NCBI RefSeq assembly: GCF_018614615.1
Contig: NZ_JAGGOK010000069.1
Location: 1-64,000 of the forward strand
Direction of reading: 5' to 3'
Length of the DNA: 64,000 nucleotides
Source of the DNA: Streptomyces sp. ISL-100
GTDB lineage: Bacteria > Actinomycetota > Actinomycetes > Streptomycetales > Streptomycetaceae
Part shown: positions 1 to 8,167 of the stretch, in pieces
Numbering within the stretch: the first letter of the stretch is position 1
Layout of the letters: each line of letters opens with the position of its first letter
The notes under the pieces: model-generated
What the model saw: only the letters and a program-made list of their open reading frames with translations
The model's database searches: none
Told to the model about the DNA's origin: nothing
Made by a program: the position numbers and the translations under genes

Positions 1-6
1 GGGGAC

Positions 7-1224
7 GTGCCGGGGCGCTCCCCGCAGGGCGTTGAACGCAACGAGCCCACACGAAACAACGCAGTACCCGAACGTTCGACGACCGAGGAGGCGCCACGGC
101 GCGGCACCGACCCCAGAGCCCCCGCAACCAGTGGCCACACCCGACCCGCAAACCCAACCGCAGCCCTCCTCAACCGCCTCCACGCCGCCTGGCTGGGCCG
201 CGCCGCCGGCTGCCTCCTCGGCAAACCAGTCGAGAAACTCCCCCTCACCGCCATCCGCCAACTCGCCGCCGCCACCGGCAACTGGCCCCTGACCACCTGG
301 TTCACAGCCCAAGGTGTCCCCCGCCACCTCCTGGCCCGGCACCCCTGGAACCGCCGCTCCGCCCCCACCTCCCTGGCCGAGAACATCAACGGCATGCCGG
401 AGGACGACGACCTGAACTACCCCCTCCTGAACCTGCTCCTCCTCCAACGCCACACCAAGGCCTTCACGACAACCCACCTCGCCCACCTATGGCTGGACGA
501 ACTCCCGGCCGGCCGCACATTCACCGCCGAACGCATCGCCTACCGCAACCTCCTCCTAGGCCTGACGCCCCCTCAAACCGCAACACACCACAACCCGTTC
601 CGCGAGTGGATCGGCGCCCTGATCCGAGCAGACATCCACGGCTGGACACACCCCGGCAACCCGGCCGCCGCCGCCGAACAGGCCCACCGAGACGCCACCC
701 TCACCCACACCGCCAACGGCGTGTACGGGGCGATGTTCATCGCCGCGACCATCGCCGAAGCCGCCGCCGGCACCACCGACGTACACCACTGCCTGCGCAC
801 CGGCCTGACCGTCGTCCCCCCGAAGTCCCGCCTGGCCCAAGCGGTCCGCCACGGCATCGAAACGGCCCGCACACACGCCCACACTGCCTTCGACACCGTC
901 GTGGACGACCTCCACGCCGCCTACGGCCACCACCACTGGGTGCACGTAATCCCGAACGCCGCTCTCATCGCCGCCGCCCTCACCCACGCCGACGGCGACT
1001 TCGCCGGCTCCATCTGCCGCGCCGTGTCCGGCGGCTGGGACACCGACTCCAACGGCGCCACCACAGGCAGCATCGCCGGCCTCATCGTGGGCTCCCCCGA
1101 AGCGCTCCCGGCCCACTGGACCACCCCCCTCCGCAACCGCCTGGCCACGTCCGTCGCCGGCCTCGACGGCATCGGCTTCGACACCCTGGCCCACCTCACC
1201 CACACGGAGGCACACCGGCCATGA
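7..1224 (+). CDS. ADP-ribosylglycohydrolase family protein (5' end probably outside window)
   Basis: Predicted cytoplasmic hydrolase of the ADP-ribosylglycohydrolase (ARH/DraG) fold, which removes ADP-ribose from proteins or small molecules using two metal ions. The conserved core starts near residue 60 with LGRAAGCLLGKP. The acidic metal-site motif MPEDDDLNYP is at about 130-139, and the C-terminal GGWDTDSNGA motif with metal-binding Asp residues lies near 343-352. The first 50 residues look like linker sequence without a clear start or ribosome binding site. The frame is open to the window edge, so the true start may lie upstream. The stop overlaps the next ATG as ATGA, implying translational coupling to a CoA-transferase and a CoA-ester lyase. 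The substrate is unknown. The family call is firm; the start is not. Confidence 0.85.
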   Translation: MPGRSPQGVERNEPTRNNAVPERSTTEEAPRRGTDPRAPATSGHTRPANPTAALLNRLHAAWLGRAAGCLLGKPVEKLPLTAIRQLAAATGNWPLTTWFTAQGVPRHLLARHPWNRRSAPTSLAENINGMPEDDDLNYPLLNLLLLQRHTKAFTTTHLAHLWLDELPAGRTFTAERIAYRNLLLGLTPPQTATHHNPFREWIGALIRADIHGWTHPGNPAAAAEQAHRDATLTHTANGVYGAMFIAATIAEAAAGTTDVHHCLRTGLTVVPPKSRLAQAVRHGIETARTHAHTAFDTVVDDLHAAYGHHHWVHVIPNAALIAAALTHADGDFAGSICRAVSGGWDTDSNGATTGSIAGLIVGSPEALPAHWTTPLRNRLATSVAGLDGIGFDTLAHLTHTEAHRP

Positions 1225-2447
1225 CCACGAGTGAAGACCAAAAGATGAAACCGACCACACCGGCACCCCTCACCGGCCTCCGCGTCCTGGACCTGGCCAC
1301 CCTCTTCGCCGGCCCGCTGGCTGCCACGATGCTCGGCGACTTCGGCGCGGACGTAATCAAGGTCGAGCACCCCACCAGACCCGATCCCTCCCGCGGCCAC
1401 GGCCCGTCCAAGGACGGCATCGGCCTGTGGTGGAAACTCCTCGGCCGCAACAAGCGCACGATCACTCTCGACCTCTCCGCCCCCACCGGCCGCGACGCCC
1501 TCCTGCGCCTGGCCGCCACCACAGACGTGATCGTCGAGAACTTCCGCCCGGGCACCCTGGAGAGATGGGGCCTCGGCCCAGCCGAGCTGAGCGCGGCAAA
1601 CCCCCGCCTGGTCCTGGCCCGCGTCACCGGCTTCGGCCAGTTCGGCCCGTACTCCCACCGCCCGGGCTTCGGCACACTCGCGGAGGCGATGAGCGGCTTC
1701 GCGGCGATCACAGGTGAGCCAGAAGGCCCGCCCACGCTCCCGCCGTTCGGCCTGGCCGACTCGATCGCGGCGCTCGCGACCGCCTACGCGGTGATGACCG
1801 CACTGACAGCCCGCGCCACCACCCACCGCGGCCAGGTGGTCGACATGGCCATCATCGAACCCATCCTCACGATCCTCGGCCCCCAGCCGCTCTGGTACGA
1901 CCAGCTCGGCTACGTCCAGCCCCGCACCGGAAACCGCTCCCGCAACAACGCCCCCCGCAACACCTACCGCACCGCCGACGGCGCCTGGGTGGCCGTCTCC
2001 ACGTCGGCCCAGTCCGTGGCCGAGCGCGTGATGCGCCTGGTGGGCCGCCCCGACCTGATCGACGAGCCCTGGTTCACCACGGGAAGTGGCCGCGCCGAGC
2101 ACGCCGACGAACTCGACGAGGCGGTCGGCCACTGGATCTCCCGCCGCACCCGCGACGAGGCGCTGGCCGCGTTCGAGAAGGCGGAAGCAGCGATCGCGCC
2201 CATCTACGACGTACAGGACGTCATGACCGACCCGCAGTACCGCGCCCTGGACACGATTACCAAGGTCGAGGACCCGGAACTCGGCCCGCTGCGCATACAG
2301 AATGTCCTCTTCCGCCTCTCCGAGACCCCAGGCGCGATCCGCTGGGCCGGCCGCCCGCACAACGCCGACACCCAAGCCGTACTCACCGAAGCGGGCCTCT
2401 CCGAGTCCGACATCGCCACCCTCCGCGCCACCGGCGGCACACGATGA
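1221..2447 (+). CDS. CaiB/BaiF family CoA-transferase
   Basis: Family III CoA-transferase of 408 residues, which moves coenzyme A between carboxylic acids through an aspartyl-CoA thioester intermediate. The N-terminal signature LRVLDLATLFAGPLAA is followed by GDFGADVIKVEHP, typical of the CaiB/formyl-CoA transferase fold. The likely catalytic Asp is residue 208 in GQVVDMAIIE. I chose the ATG overlapping the upstream stop (ATGA) because the signature begins shortly after it; the longer upstream reading frame is only a shadow of the first gene. The stop again overlaps the next start. Its partner, an HpcH-type lyase, suggests a route in which an acid is activated to its CoA ester and then cleaved. 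The acyl substrate cannot be read from the sequence. Confidence 0.93.
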   Translation: MTTSEDQKMKPTTPAPLTGLRVLDLATLFAGPLAATMLGDFGADVIKVEHPTRPDPSRGHGPSKDGIGLWWKLLGRNKRTITLDLSAPTGRDALLRLAATTDVIVENFRPGTLERWGLGPAELSAANPRLVLARVTGFGQFGPYSHRPGFGTLAEAMSGFAAITGEPEGPPTLPPFGLADSIAALATAYAVMTALTARATTHRGQVVDMAIIEPILTILGPQPLWYDQLGYVQPRTGNRSRNNAPRNTYRTADGAWVAVSTSAQSVAERVMRLVGRPDLIDEPWFTTGSGRAEHADELDEAVGHWISRRTRDEALAAFEKAEAAIAPIYDVQDVMTDPQYRALDTITKVEDPELGPLRIQNVLFRLSETPGAIRWAGRPHNADTQAVLTEAGLSESDIATLRATGGTR

Positions 2448-3274
2448 CCACAACCCCGCTGACCGCCCTGACCTGGCTGTACGTACCGGGTGACCGCCCC
2501 GAGACGGTGGCCAAGGCGCTGGGCTGCGGCGCCGACGTCGTGATCGTCGACCTGGAGGACGCGGTCGCGCCCGACCGCAAGGAGTACGCCCGCTCAGCCA
2601 CCGCCGAGCTACTCACCGAGCGTCCGTCCGCCACCCCGGTCCACGTCCGCGTGAACGCCCTCGGCAGCCTCTTCGCCGAGGCCGATCTGCACGCCCTGGC
2701 CCGACTGCCTGGCCTCTCGGCTCTCCGCCTCCCCAAGGTCACCGACCCGGCCGAGGTGCGGCACGTCGCGAACCTGATGCCCGACGTACCGCTGTACGCC
2801 CTGCTCGAATCGGCGCTGGGCATCGAACACGCCCACGTCATCGCGGGGGCGCACCCCTACCTGCGGGGCATCGCTCTGGGCGAGGCCGACCTCCGCGCGG
2901 ATCTGGGCGTACGGGACGACGCCGGCCTCGCGTGGCCGCGCAGCCGGGTGGTGGTCGCCGCACGGGCGGCGGGCCTGGAGCCGCCGGTCCAGTCGGTGCA
3001 CCCGGACATCCGTGACCTGCACGGCCTGGCGGAGTCGTGCGCCCGAGCCCGCGCGCTGGGCTTCCTGGGCCGCACGGCACTGCACCCCCGCCAGCTGCCG
3101 GTGATCGAGCGCGCGTTTCTGCCCACACCCCAGGAGGTCGAGGAGGCGGAGCAAATCGTCAAAGCGGCAGCAGCAGAGGGAGGCGCACTGGCCCTCCCCG
3201 ACGGCCGCTTCGTAGACGCGGCGGTAGTAGCACAAGCCCACCGAACCCTGTCCCTGGCATCCCGCCCCGGGTGA
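2444..3274 (+). CDS. HpcH/HpaI aldolase / citrate lyase-type CoA ester lyase
   Basis: This 276-residue (beta/alpha)8-barrel protein resembles the citrate lyase beta subunit and malyl- or citramalyl-CoA lyases. These cleave beta-hydroxyacyl-CoA esters, usually with Mg2+. Visible motifs are TWLYVPGDRPE at the N-terminus, VDLEDAVAPDRKE near residues 30-45 (metal and CoA region), LRLPKV near 97, and ALLESALGIEHA with a conserved Glu. It overlaps the CoA-transferase by four bases and ends the three-gene unit just before a perfect 21-bp hairpin. The pairing with a family III CoA-transferase fits a thioester activation and cleavage pathway. It could be a malyl-, citramalyl- or methylmalyl-CoA lyase; the sequence does not decide. 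Confidence 0.92.
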   Translation: MTTTPLTALTWLYVPGDRPETVAKALGCGADVVIVDLEDAVAPDRKEYARSATAELLTERPSATPVHVRVNALGSLFAEADLHALARLPGLSALRLPKVTDPAEVRHVANLMPDVPLYALLESALGIEHAHVIAGAHPYLRGIALGEADLRADLGVRDDAGLAWPRSRVVVAARAAGLEPPVQSVHPDIRDLHGLAESCARARALGFLGRTALHPRQLPVIERAFLPTPQEVEEAEQIVKAAAAEGGALALPDGRFVDAAVVAQAHRTLSLASRPG

Positions 3275-3282
3275 CCGTGGGC

Positions 3283-3331
3283 CGGGGTCGCGGCCTGTCC
3301 GGCGGATCATGCCGGACAGGCCGCGACCCCG
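3283..3331. terminator. Perfect 21-bp bidirectional hairpin
   Basis: The arms at 3283-3303 and 3311-3331 are perfectly complementary over 21 bp and flank a 7-base loop. The hairpin sits between the stop of the CoA-ester lyase (+) and the stop of the convergent DUF1062 gene (-). This is the expected place for a two-way terminator in Streptomyces, where a U-tract is often missing. Confidence 0.85.
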
Positions 3332-3339
3332 AGGAGGGC

Positions 3340-3888
3340 TCAGCGCTTGAGCGTGAAGGTGAAGTCGCCTGAGAGCTTGCCGCTCAGCCGGACTGCCGAA
3401 ACGAGATTCCCCTCCGTGATCAGTCTCTCGACCTCGGCCCGCGAAAGGCCGCAACCTTCAGCGATCAGTCGCACCGGCCGGACAGGGATCCGCGCCGCAA
3501 AGCGGACCGAGACGTCGATTACCTCGCGGTCCAGGTGATCCAATCCGCCGGTGTCGAGGCGCCAGGCGTTGTCCCAGTCGAGGGCGATGCGATTACGGCG
3601 CCGCACGACCGGATCCTGGAGCAACTCAGCTGTCAGGCCAGGGTTGTTGTCATGCAGCTGGTTCAGCAGCTCAGGTCGTACGGAGCGCACATTCATCCGC
3701 TCCAGGACCGTGAGCTTTGTGGTTTCCCCGCAAGCGGTACAGAGCGCGAGGAGCCAGGCGTCGATGAGCTTGTGGTTTGCGTTGACGCGAAATTTACCGC
3801 TTGCCCGGAAGCGCTCGGACGCGCACGCGTGGCAACGGCGGAGAACGAGCGGCAGGCAGGTGGGCACGACCACCCAGTTTTTGAGCAC
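3340..3888 (-). CDS. DUF1062 domain-containing protein, zinc-ribbon-like
   Basis: Protein of 182 residues that I recognise as the DUF1062 family from the RCHACxxxxF and SGKFRVNANHKLIDAWLL stretches. Two CxxC pairs (Cys19/Cys22 and Cys50/Cys53) look like a zinc ribbon near the N-terminus. The C-terminal 50 residues (IAEGCGLSRAEVERLITEG) resemble a small helix-turn-helix or S4-like nucleic-acid-binding element, which hints at an RNA- or DNA-linked role. The function is unknown in the family as I know it. It is convergent with the lyase operon and divergent from the HEAT gene. It lies in the least core-like part of the window, next to a possible transposase scrap, so horizontal acquisition is plausible. 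No nearby partner suggests a pathway. Confidence 0.8.
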   Translation of the reverse strand: MLKNWVVVPTCLPLVLRRCHACASERFRASGKFRVNANHKLIDAWLLALCTACGETTKLTVLERMNVRSVRPELLNQLHDNNPGLTAELLQDPVVRRRNRIALDWDNAWRLDTGGLDHLDREVIDVSVRFAARIPVRPVRLIAEGCGLSRAEVERLITEGNLVSAVRLSGKLSGDFTFTLKR

Positions 3889-4063
3889 AGAAGTACACCG
3901 GTTTCAGTGAGAAGTCCGCAGCAAAAAGGAGCGCGGCGCACATGCGCGACGCGCGACGATTCAGCGCTCGGGAGGTCTCACAGGGTGTACAACGGCGCGT
4001 CCTTGACTGGGCGACTTGGTTCGGCAGCACGGTAATGGCGAGCAGCGGCGCTGCTCCACTGGT

Positions 4064-4126
4064 TTTCGAGCGCGCGGCTTCGCCTACCTGGAGAACCGGC
4101 GGGTCCTCGGCAAGGCCCGGACCGCG
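4064..4126 (+). pseudogene. Possible transposase C-terminal scrap
   Basis: The 388-base stretch between the DUF1062 start and the HEAT gene has no good gene. In one forward frame a short segment reads RGFAYLENRRVLGKART. This resembles the 'AFAHLKNWRVL-K-R' motif near the end of IS5-type transposases common in Streptomyces. Flanking translation makes no sense and no terminal inverted repeats are visible, so at most this is a heavily decayed remnant. Confidence 0.25.
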
Positions 4127-4276
4127 CATACCAGCTCCGTGACCGGCAACTTCACGATGGCCAGTGCTCATGGGGCACGCTCGGGACGCAGCAGGCGACT
4201 GGTGATCGCGCAGCGGGCCCGGTTTGACCTTGACACGGTGACAGGGCCTTCACTGCTTGCCGAGGAGGTGGTCCCG

Positions 4277-4948
4277 ATGACCACGACGAGACAGGACACG
4301 GATGCGATACGAGCGCTCCAGGGGTTGGAGGACGGCCGTTCGTCCATGCGACTGCGGGCTGCTCTGGCGGTCGGCACGACGCCTGACCCGCGCTTCGTCG
4401 ACAAGCTCATCGAGCGATGCGCGATCGAACCCGCGTTCCTCGTCCGCGACATGCTGACCTGGGCGCTCACCCGCCACCCGGTGTCCATGACGCTCCCCGG
4501 GCTGCTCCGCGAAGTCCGCTCGGAGCGTGCGCAGGCGCGGAGCCAGGCGCTGCACACGCTGTCCAAGATCGGGGACCGGCAGGCGTGGCCGGCGATCACA
4601 CGGGCGCTGTTGTCCGACGCCGACGACGAGGTGGCGCGGAGCGCCTGGCGGGCCGCGGTCGTGCTCGTACCGGAAGGCGAGAAGTCCGCGTTGGCAGCGG
4701 AGTTGGCAGCGCAGCTCGGGCGCGGTGGGCGGGAGACGCAGCTGAGTCTCAGCCGGGCACTGGTCGCGCTGGGTGAAGTGATTGCGCCGGCTCTGCGTGC
4801 TGCGACGACGGCCCCTGACCCGCTCGTGCGCGCGCACGCGCTCGCCACACAACGGCTGCTGCGCGACCCGGACGCCGGATTCGAGTTCGCCATCGAGGAG
4901 GCGAAGCGCGTCGTGGCCCTCGGCGGGTCCGGCCGAGAGGGACGATAG
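4277..4948 (+). CDS. HEAT-repeat domain protein paired with MerR regulator
   Basis: Protein of 223 residues built almost wholly of alpha-helical HEAT-like units. Recurrent pieces include VRDMLTWAL, ARSQALHTLSKIGD, DDEVARSAWRAAVVL and DPLVRAHALATQRLL. No enzymatic motif, signal peptide or membrane segment is visible, so it is probably a cytoplasmic scaffold or protein-binding module. The ATG at 4277 has a strong ribosome binding site (GAGGAGGTG, 4262-4270); the open frame further upstream has neither. It ends three bases before the GTG of a MerR regulator whose C-terminal half is also HEAT-like, so the two are surely co-expressed and may interact. The function is not recognised. Confidence 0.85.
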   Translation: MTTTRQDTDAIRALQGLEDGRSSMRLRAALAVGTTPDPRFVDKLIERCAIEPAFLVRDMLTWALTRHPVSMTLPGLLREVRSERAQARSQALHTLSKIGDRQAWPAITRALLSDADDEVARSAWRAAVVLVPEGEKSALAAELAAQLGRGGRETQLSLSRALVALGEVIAPALRAATTAPDPLVRAHALATQRLLRDPDAGFEFAIEEAKRVVALGGSGREGR

Positions 4949-4951
4949 GGC

Positions 4952-5956
4952 GTGTTGATCGGTGAGGTGGCGCGACGGTCCGGGGTCAGCGCCCGCATGC
5001 TCCGGCATTACGAATCGCTCGGCCTGGTACGGCCTTCAGGCCGTACGGGCTCCGGGTACCGGGAGTACTCCAGCGAGGACATCCGGCGGATCTTCCACAT
5101 CGAAAGCCTGCGGTCGCTGGGGCTGTCGCTGCGTGAGATCGGGCGCGCGCTCGACGATCCCGGCTTCACGCCCTCGGCGCTCGTCGGCGACCTCATCCGT
5201 CAGACACGCGACCGCATCGCGGCCGAGACCGAGCTGCTCACGCGGCTGCGCCGGATCGATGCCGCGGACCCCGTCGGCTGGGAGCACGTCCTCCAGGTCG
5301 TTGCGCTCCTCCAGGCACTGGGCTCGAAGAGCGCCGACGCCCGCCAGCGCGCGGCCCTTTCCTCGGTCGACGAGGTTCCGGTGCCGGTGGAGGCCCTGGT
5401 CGAGGCGGCACTGAGCGAGACGGAGCCGAACGTCGCCGGAGCCCTTCGCTGGGCGCTGGCTCGATCAGGCGACGGCGGCCCGGCACTGCTGGCGGAGGGC
5501 CTCGGCTCACCGGTGGCCGCGGTGCGGAAACGCGCCGTTCAGTCCCTCGCCGAGATGCCCGGCGGTGAGGCTACCGCGCACCTGCGGGACGCTCTCGCGA
5601 ACCCCGACGTCGTGGTCCGCGGGTATGCGGCTCTGGCGCTCGGGACACGTGGAGTGGCCGAAGCGGTCCCGACGCTCATCGACATGATCGTGGAAGGAAG
5701 GAACGACGTCGACGCAGCCGATGCACTGAGCGTGCTGGCGAGCGACACCGCGACGGCGGATCAGATCGCGACCAGGCTCGTCGACCGCCTCGCCCACGAC
5801 ACCACTGAAGCGCCTGCACGCGGACGGCTGACCCAGGCGCTGGCGGCCGTCCCGGGGACGACGGCGTCACGTGCCCTCATGGAGCTGTCGCATGACGAGG
5901 ACCGTGCCGTTGCGCTGACTGCGGCGTACCTTCTTCAGCTACGCGACGTACGGTGA
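4952..5956 (+). CDS. MerR-family transcriptional regulator with HEAT-repeat effector domain
   Basis: Residues 1-70 form a MerR winged helix-turn-helix (LIGEVARRSGVSARMLRHYE, then GYREYSSEDIRRIFHIESLR), followed by the usual long dimerisation helix to about 125. From about 130 to the end (334) the protein is a series of HEAT/ARM-like helical repeats, for example VAAVRKRAVQSLAEM, DVVVRGYAALALGTRGV and DRAVALTAAYLLQL. These replace the short metal- or drug-binding region of classical MerR proteins. No metal-binding Cys cluster is visible. It starts with GTG just after the HEAT-only gene. I infer that the helical domain senses a protein or peptide, possibly through the neighbour. The ligand and target promoter are unknown. 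Confidence 0.9.
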   Translation: MLIGEVARRSGVSARMLRHYESLGLVRPSGRTGSGYREYSSEDIRRIFHIESLRSLGLSLREIGRALDDPGFTPSALVGDLIRQTRDRIAAETELLTRLRRIDAADPVGWEHVLQVVALLQALGSKSADARQRAALSSVDEVPVPVEALVEAALSETEPNVAGALRWALARSGDGGPALLAEGLGSPVAAVRKRAVQSLAEMPGGEATAHLRDALANPDVVVRGYAALALGTRGVAEAVPTLIDMIVEGRNDVDAADALSVLASDTATADQIATRLVDRLAHDTTEAPARGRLTQALAAVPGTTASRALMELSHDEDRAVALTAAYLLQLRDVR

Positions 5957-5971
5957 CGCCATCCCAGGTTG

Positions 5972-6059
5972 CTAGGTGGTGTCCGATGGTTCGTGGAACC
6001 GCGTGGGCATCAGCGAAGCGCCCGATGGAGAGTCACGTGACCCATCGGACAGTGCCTAG
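5972..6059. repeat. Long-range inverted repeat between convergent genes
   Basis: The segment 5972-5989 (CTAGG..GTGTCCGATGG) is the near-perfect reverse complement of 6042-6059 (CCATCGGACA..CCTAG). The two are about 52 bases apart, between the MerR gene and the end of lgt. It may form a large hairpin that terminates transcription from both sides, or be a remnant of a small mobile unit. Confidence 0.6.
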
Positions 6060-6973
6060 TCCTTGGCCTCGGCGTCGGTCTTGGCATCGGCGTCGCCCAC
6101 GGCATCGCTGCCAGGATCCGCATCGGCACCGTCGTCACCCCCCGCGTCGCCCTTCCCCAAGGAAACCGGCTCGACGATCTCCTCGCGCCCCGGCCGCACC
6201 TTCGCCGAGATCACGAAGTACGCGACGGCGAACACGAACACGACGATCGAGGTCCACACGTTGAGCCGCAGCCCCAGCACGTGGTGCGCCTCGTCGACCC
6301 GCATGTACTCGATCCAGCCGCGGCCGGTGCAGTACAGCGCGACGTACAGCGCGAAGACCCGCCCGTGCCCGAGCTTGAACCGGCGGTCGGCCCAGATAAC
6401 CAGCAGCGCCGCGCCGACGCACCACAGCGACTCGTACAGGAAGGTCGGGTGGTACGTCCCCGCTTCGCGGTTCACGCCTTCCGAGATCTTGAGCGCCCAC
6501 GGCAGATCCGTCGGCCGCCCGTAAAGCTCCTGGTTGAACCAGTTGCCCCAGCGGCCGATCGCCTGCGCGAAGGCGAGACCGGGAGCCATCGCGTCGGCCC
6601 AGGCCGGGAGCGGGATCCCGCGGCGGCGGCAGCCGATCCAGGCGCCGACCGCGCCGAGCGCGACAGCGCCCCAGATACCGAGACCGCCCTCCCAGATCTT
6701 GAAGGCGTCGACCCAGTTCTGACCCTCGCTGAAGTACAGCTGGTAATCAGTGATGACGTGGTAGAGCCGCCCGCCGACCAGGCCGAACGGCACCGCCCAC
6801 ACAGCGATGTCGGCCACCGTCCCGGCTTTGCCTCCCCGGGCGACCCACCGCTTGTTGCCGTACCAGACGGCCACAAAAACGCCAATGATGATGCAGAACG
6901 CGTAGCCGCGGAGCGGGATCGGTCCGAGCTCGATCACACCGGTCGACGGGCTGGGGATATAAGCAAGTTCCAT
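6056..6973 (-). CDS. lgt: Phosphatidylglycerol-prolipoprotein diacylglyceryl transferase
   Basis: Integral membrane enzyme of 305 residues that transfers a diacylglyceryl group from phosphatidylglycerol to the lipobox Cys of prolipoproteins, the first step of lipoprotein maturation. The Lgt signature GRWGNWFNQELYG is at residues 140-152. GGRLYHVITDY (His72) and HPTFLYES are also conserved, and about seven hydrophobic segments are visible. The ATG at 6973 matches the usual family start (MELAYIPSP); the longer frame upstream is unconvincing. The last 30 residues are an Asp/Ala-rich acidic tail encoded by short GC-rich repeats. It follows a DsbA-like gene at the end of the trp block. lspA, the next lipoprotein-processing enzyme, is 40 kb away in this window. 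Confidence 0.97.
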   Translation of the reverse strand: MELAYIPSPSTGVIELGPIPLRGYAFCIIIGVFVAVWYGNKRWVARGGKAGTVADIAVWAVPFGLVGGRLYHVITDYQLYFSEGQNWVDAFKIWEGGLGIWGAVALGAVGAWIGCRRRGIPLPAWADAMAPGLAFAQAIGRWGNWFNQELYGRPTDLPWALKISEGVNREAGTYHPTFLYESLWCVGAALLVIWADRRFKLGHGRVFALYVALYCTGRGWIEYMRVDEAHHVLGLRLNVWTSIVVFVFAVAYFVISAKVRPGREEIVEPVSLGKGDAGGDDGADADPGSDAVGDADAKTDAEAKD

Positions 6974-7073
6974 GGCAGGGTCGACGCTACCCTGCCGGGC
7001 GGGAGGTACGGCAACCCACCCGGCAACGTCTGGATAACGAGCGACCCCACGCCCCACGCCCCACGCCCAGCGC

Positions 7074-8069
7074 CTACGGCGTAACCGGCGGCACAGAAGC
7101 CTGAGGCTCGGAGGCCGGAGGCACAGAAACCTGGGGCACGGACGACGCCGGAGGCACAGAAGCCTGCGGCGCGGCCCCCGGCGGCACAGAAGCCTGGGGC
7201 GCGGACGAAGCCGGAGGCGCGGGCGCCGGGGACGTGGCGGACGCGGACGCCGGCGGGGTGGCGGTCGCCGTCCCCGCCTTCTTGCCCTTGTTCGCCTCGG
7301 CGACCCACTTCTTCAGGTTGTCCGGCGAGATCTGCTCATTGCCCTTCTGCGGGAAGATGGACTCGCCATTGAGCTGCACGGTCGGCGTCCCACGGAAGTC
7401 GCCCTTCTGGAACGCCTCATTCGACTTCCGCACCCAGCCGTTGTGCGTCCCGTCGGCGACACACTGCTTGAACGATTCGGTGACGAGCCCGTCGACCTTG
7501 CCCGCCAGCTCGATCAGACGGCTGTCCTTGCTGAAGGCGTCATCGGTCTCGGGCGGCTGGTTCTGGTACAGCACGTCGTGGTACGGCGCGAACTTGCCCA
7601 CGTCCTGCGCGCAGGCCGCCGCATTGGCCGCCTTCAGGGAGCCCGAGCCGCCCATGTTCCCGTCAATGAGCGTGGCCAGGTGGTACTCGACCTTGATCTG
7701 GCCGGCCCGCTCCAGCTCATGGATCGTTTCCCGGAAGGCGTTCTCGAACTGGGCGCAGGCGGGGCAGCGGAAGTCCTCCCACACCGTGAGCGTCGACGGT
7801 GCGTCCTTCGCCCCCACCGGGATCATCGGATCGCCCTTGGAGTCCGTGCCCTTGGGCGTCACCACGGCATTCGCGCTGTCGTCGCCGTCCCCGTCCGAGC
7901 CCATGTTCGCGGCGAGGATGCCCGCCACGGCGGCCAGGCCCAGCACGCCGACCACGGCGGCGGCCACGATCAGTGTCCGCCTGCGCCTGTCACGCGCCTT
8001 CTGCGCCTCGCGCTCCTCGATGAGGCGCTCGCGGGCGGTTCGTTTTCCGTCACGGTTCTTGTCACTCAC
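7074..8069 (-). CDS. DsbA-like thioredoxin-fold protein, membrane-anchored, with Pro/Ala/Ser-rich tail
   Basis: Extracytoplasmic thiol oxidoreductase candidate of 331 residues. It has a basic N-terminus, one transmembrane anchor (LIVAAAVVGVLGLAAVAGIL, near residues 32-51), then a thioredoxin fold with the active-site motif FRCPACAQFE and the cis-Pro loop GTPTVQLNG. The last 55-60 residues are a low-complexity tail with repeated units like PPAS-PQ-SVPP, absent from the usual family length. I chose the GTG at 8069 (VSDKNRDGKRTARERL) because the family begins this way; another GTG lies 54 bases upstream. It lies between trpA and lgt and probably acts in folding of exported proteins. The second DsbA-like gene at 37.1 kb is a paralogue. 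Confidence 0.9.
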   Translation of the reverse strand: MSDKNRDGKRTARERLIEEREAQKARDRRRRTLIVAAAVVGVLGLAAVAGILAANMGSDGDGDDSANAVVTPKGTDSKGDPMIPVGAKDAPSTLTVWEDFRCPACAQFENAFRETIHELERAGQIKVEYHLATLIDGNMGGSGSLKAANAAACAQDVGKFAPYHDVLYQNQPPETDDAFSKDSRLIELAGKVDGLVTESFKQCVADGTHNGWVRKSNEAFQKGDFRGTPTVQLNGESIFPQKGNEQISPDNLKKWVAEANKGKKAGTATATPPASASATSPAPAPPASSAPQASVPPGAAPQASVPPASSVPQVSVPPASEPQASVPPVTP

Positions 8070-8167
8070 ATCCGCAGCAACGAACCGGGGAGGCACCAGC
8101 GTGCCTCCCCGGTCCAGGTCCACCCGTACGGGCTACACCACTCAGTTGTCCGTGTCAGGTGTTCGTG

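Noticed and set aside
921-2453. Long reverse-strand open frame across the CoA-transferase
   Set aside because: It is the codon-position shadow of a high-GC gene. The forward frame has clear family motifs and the reverse one has none.
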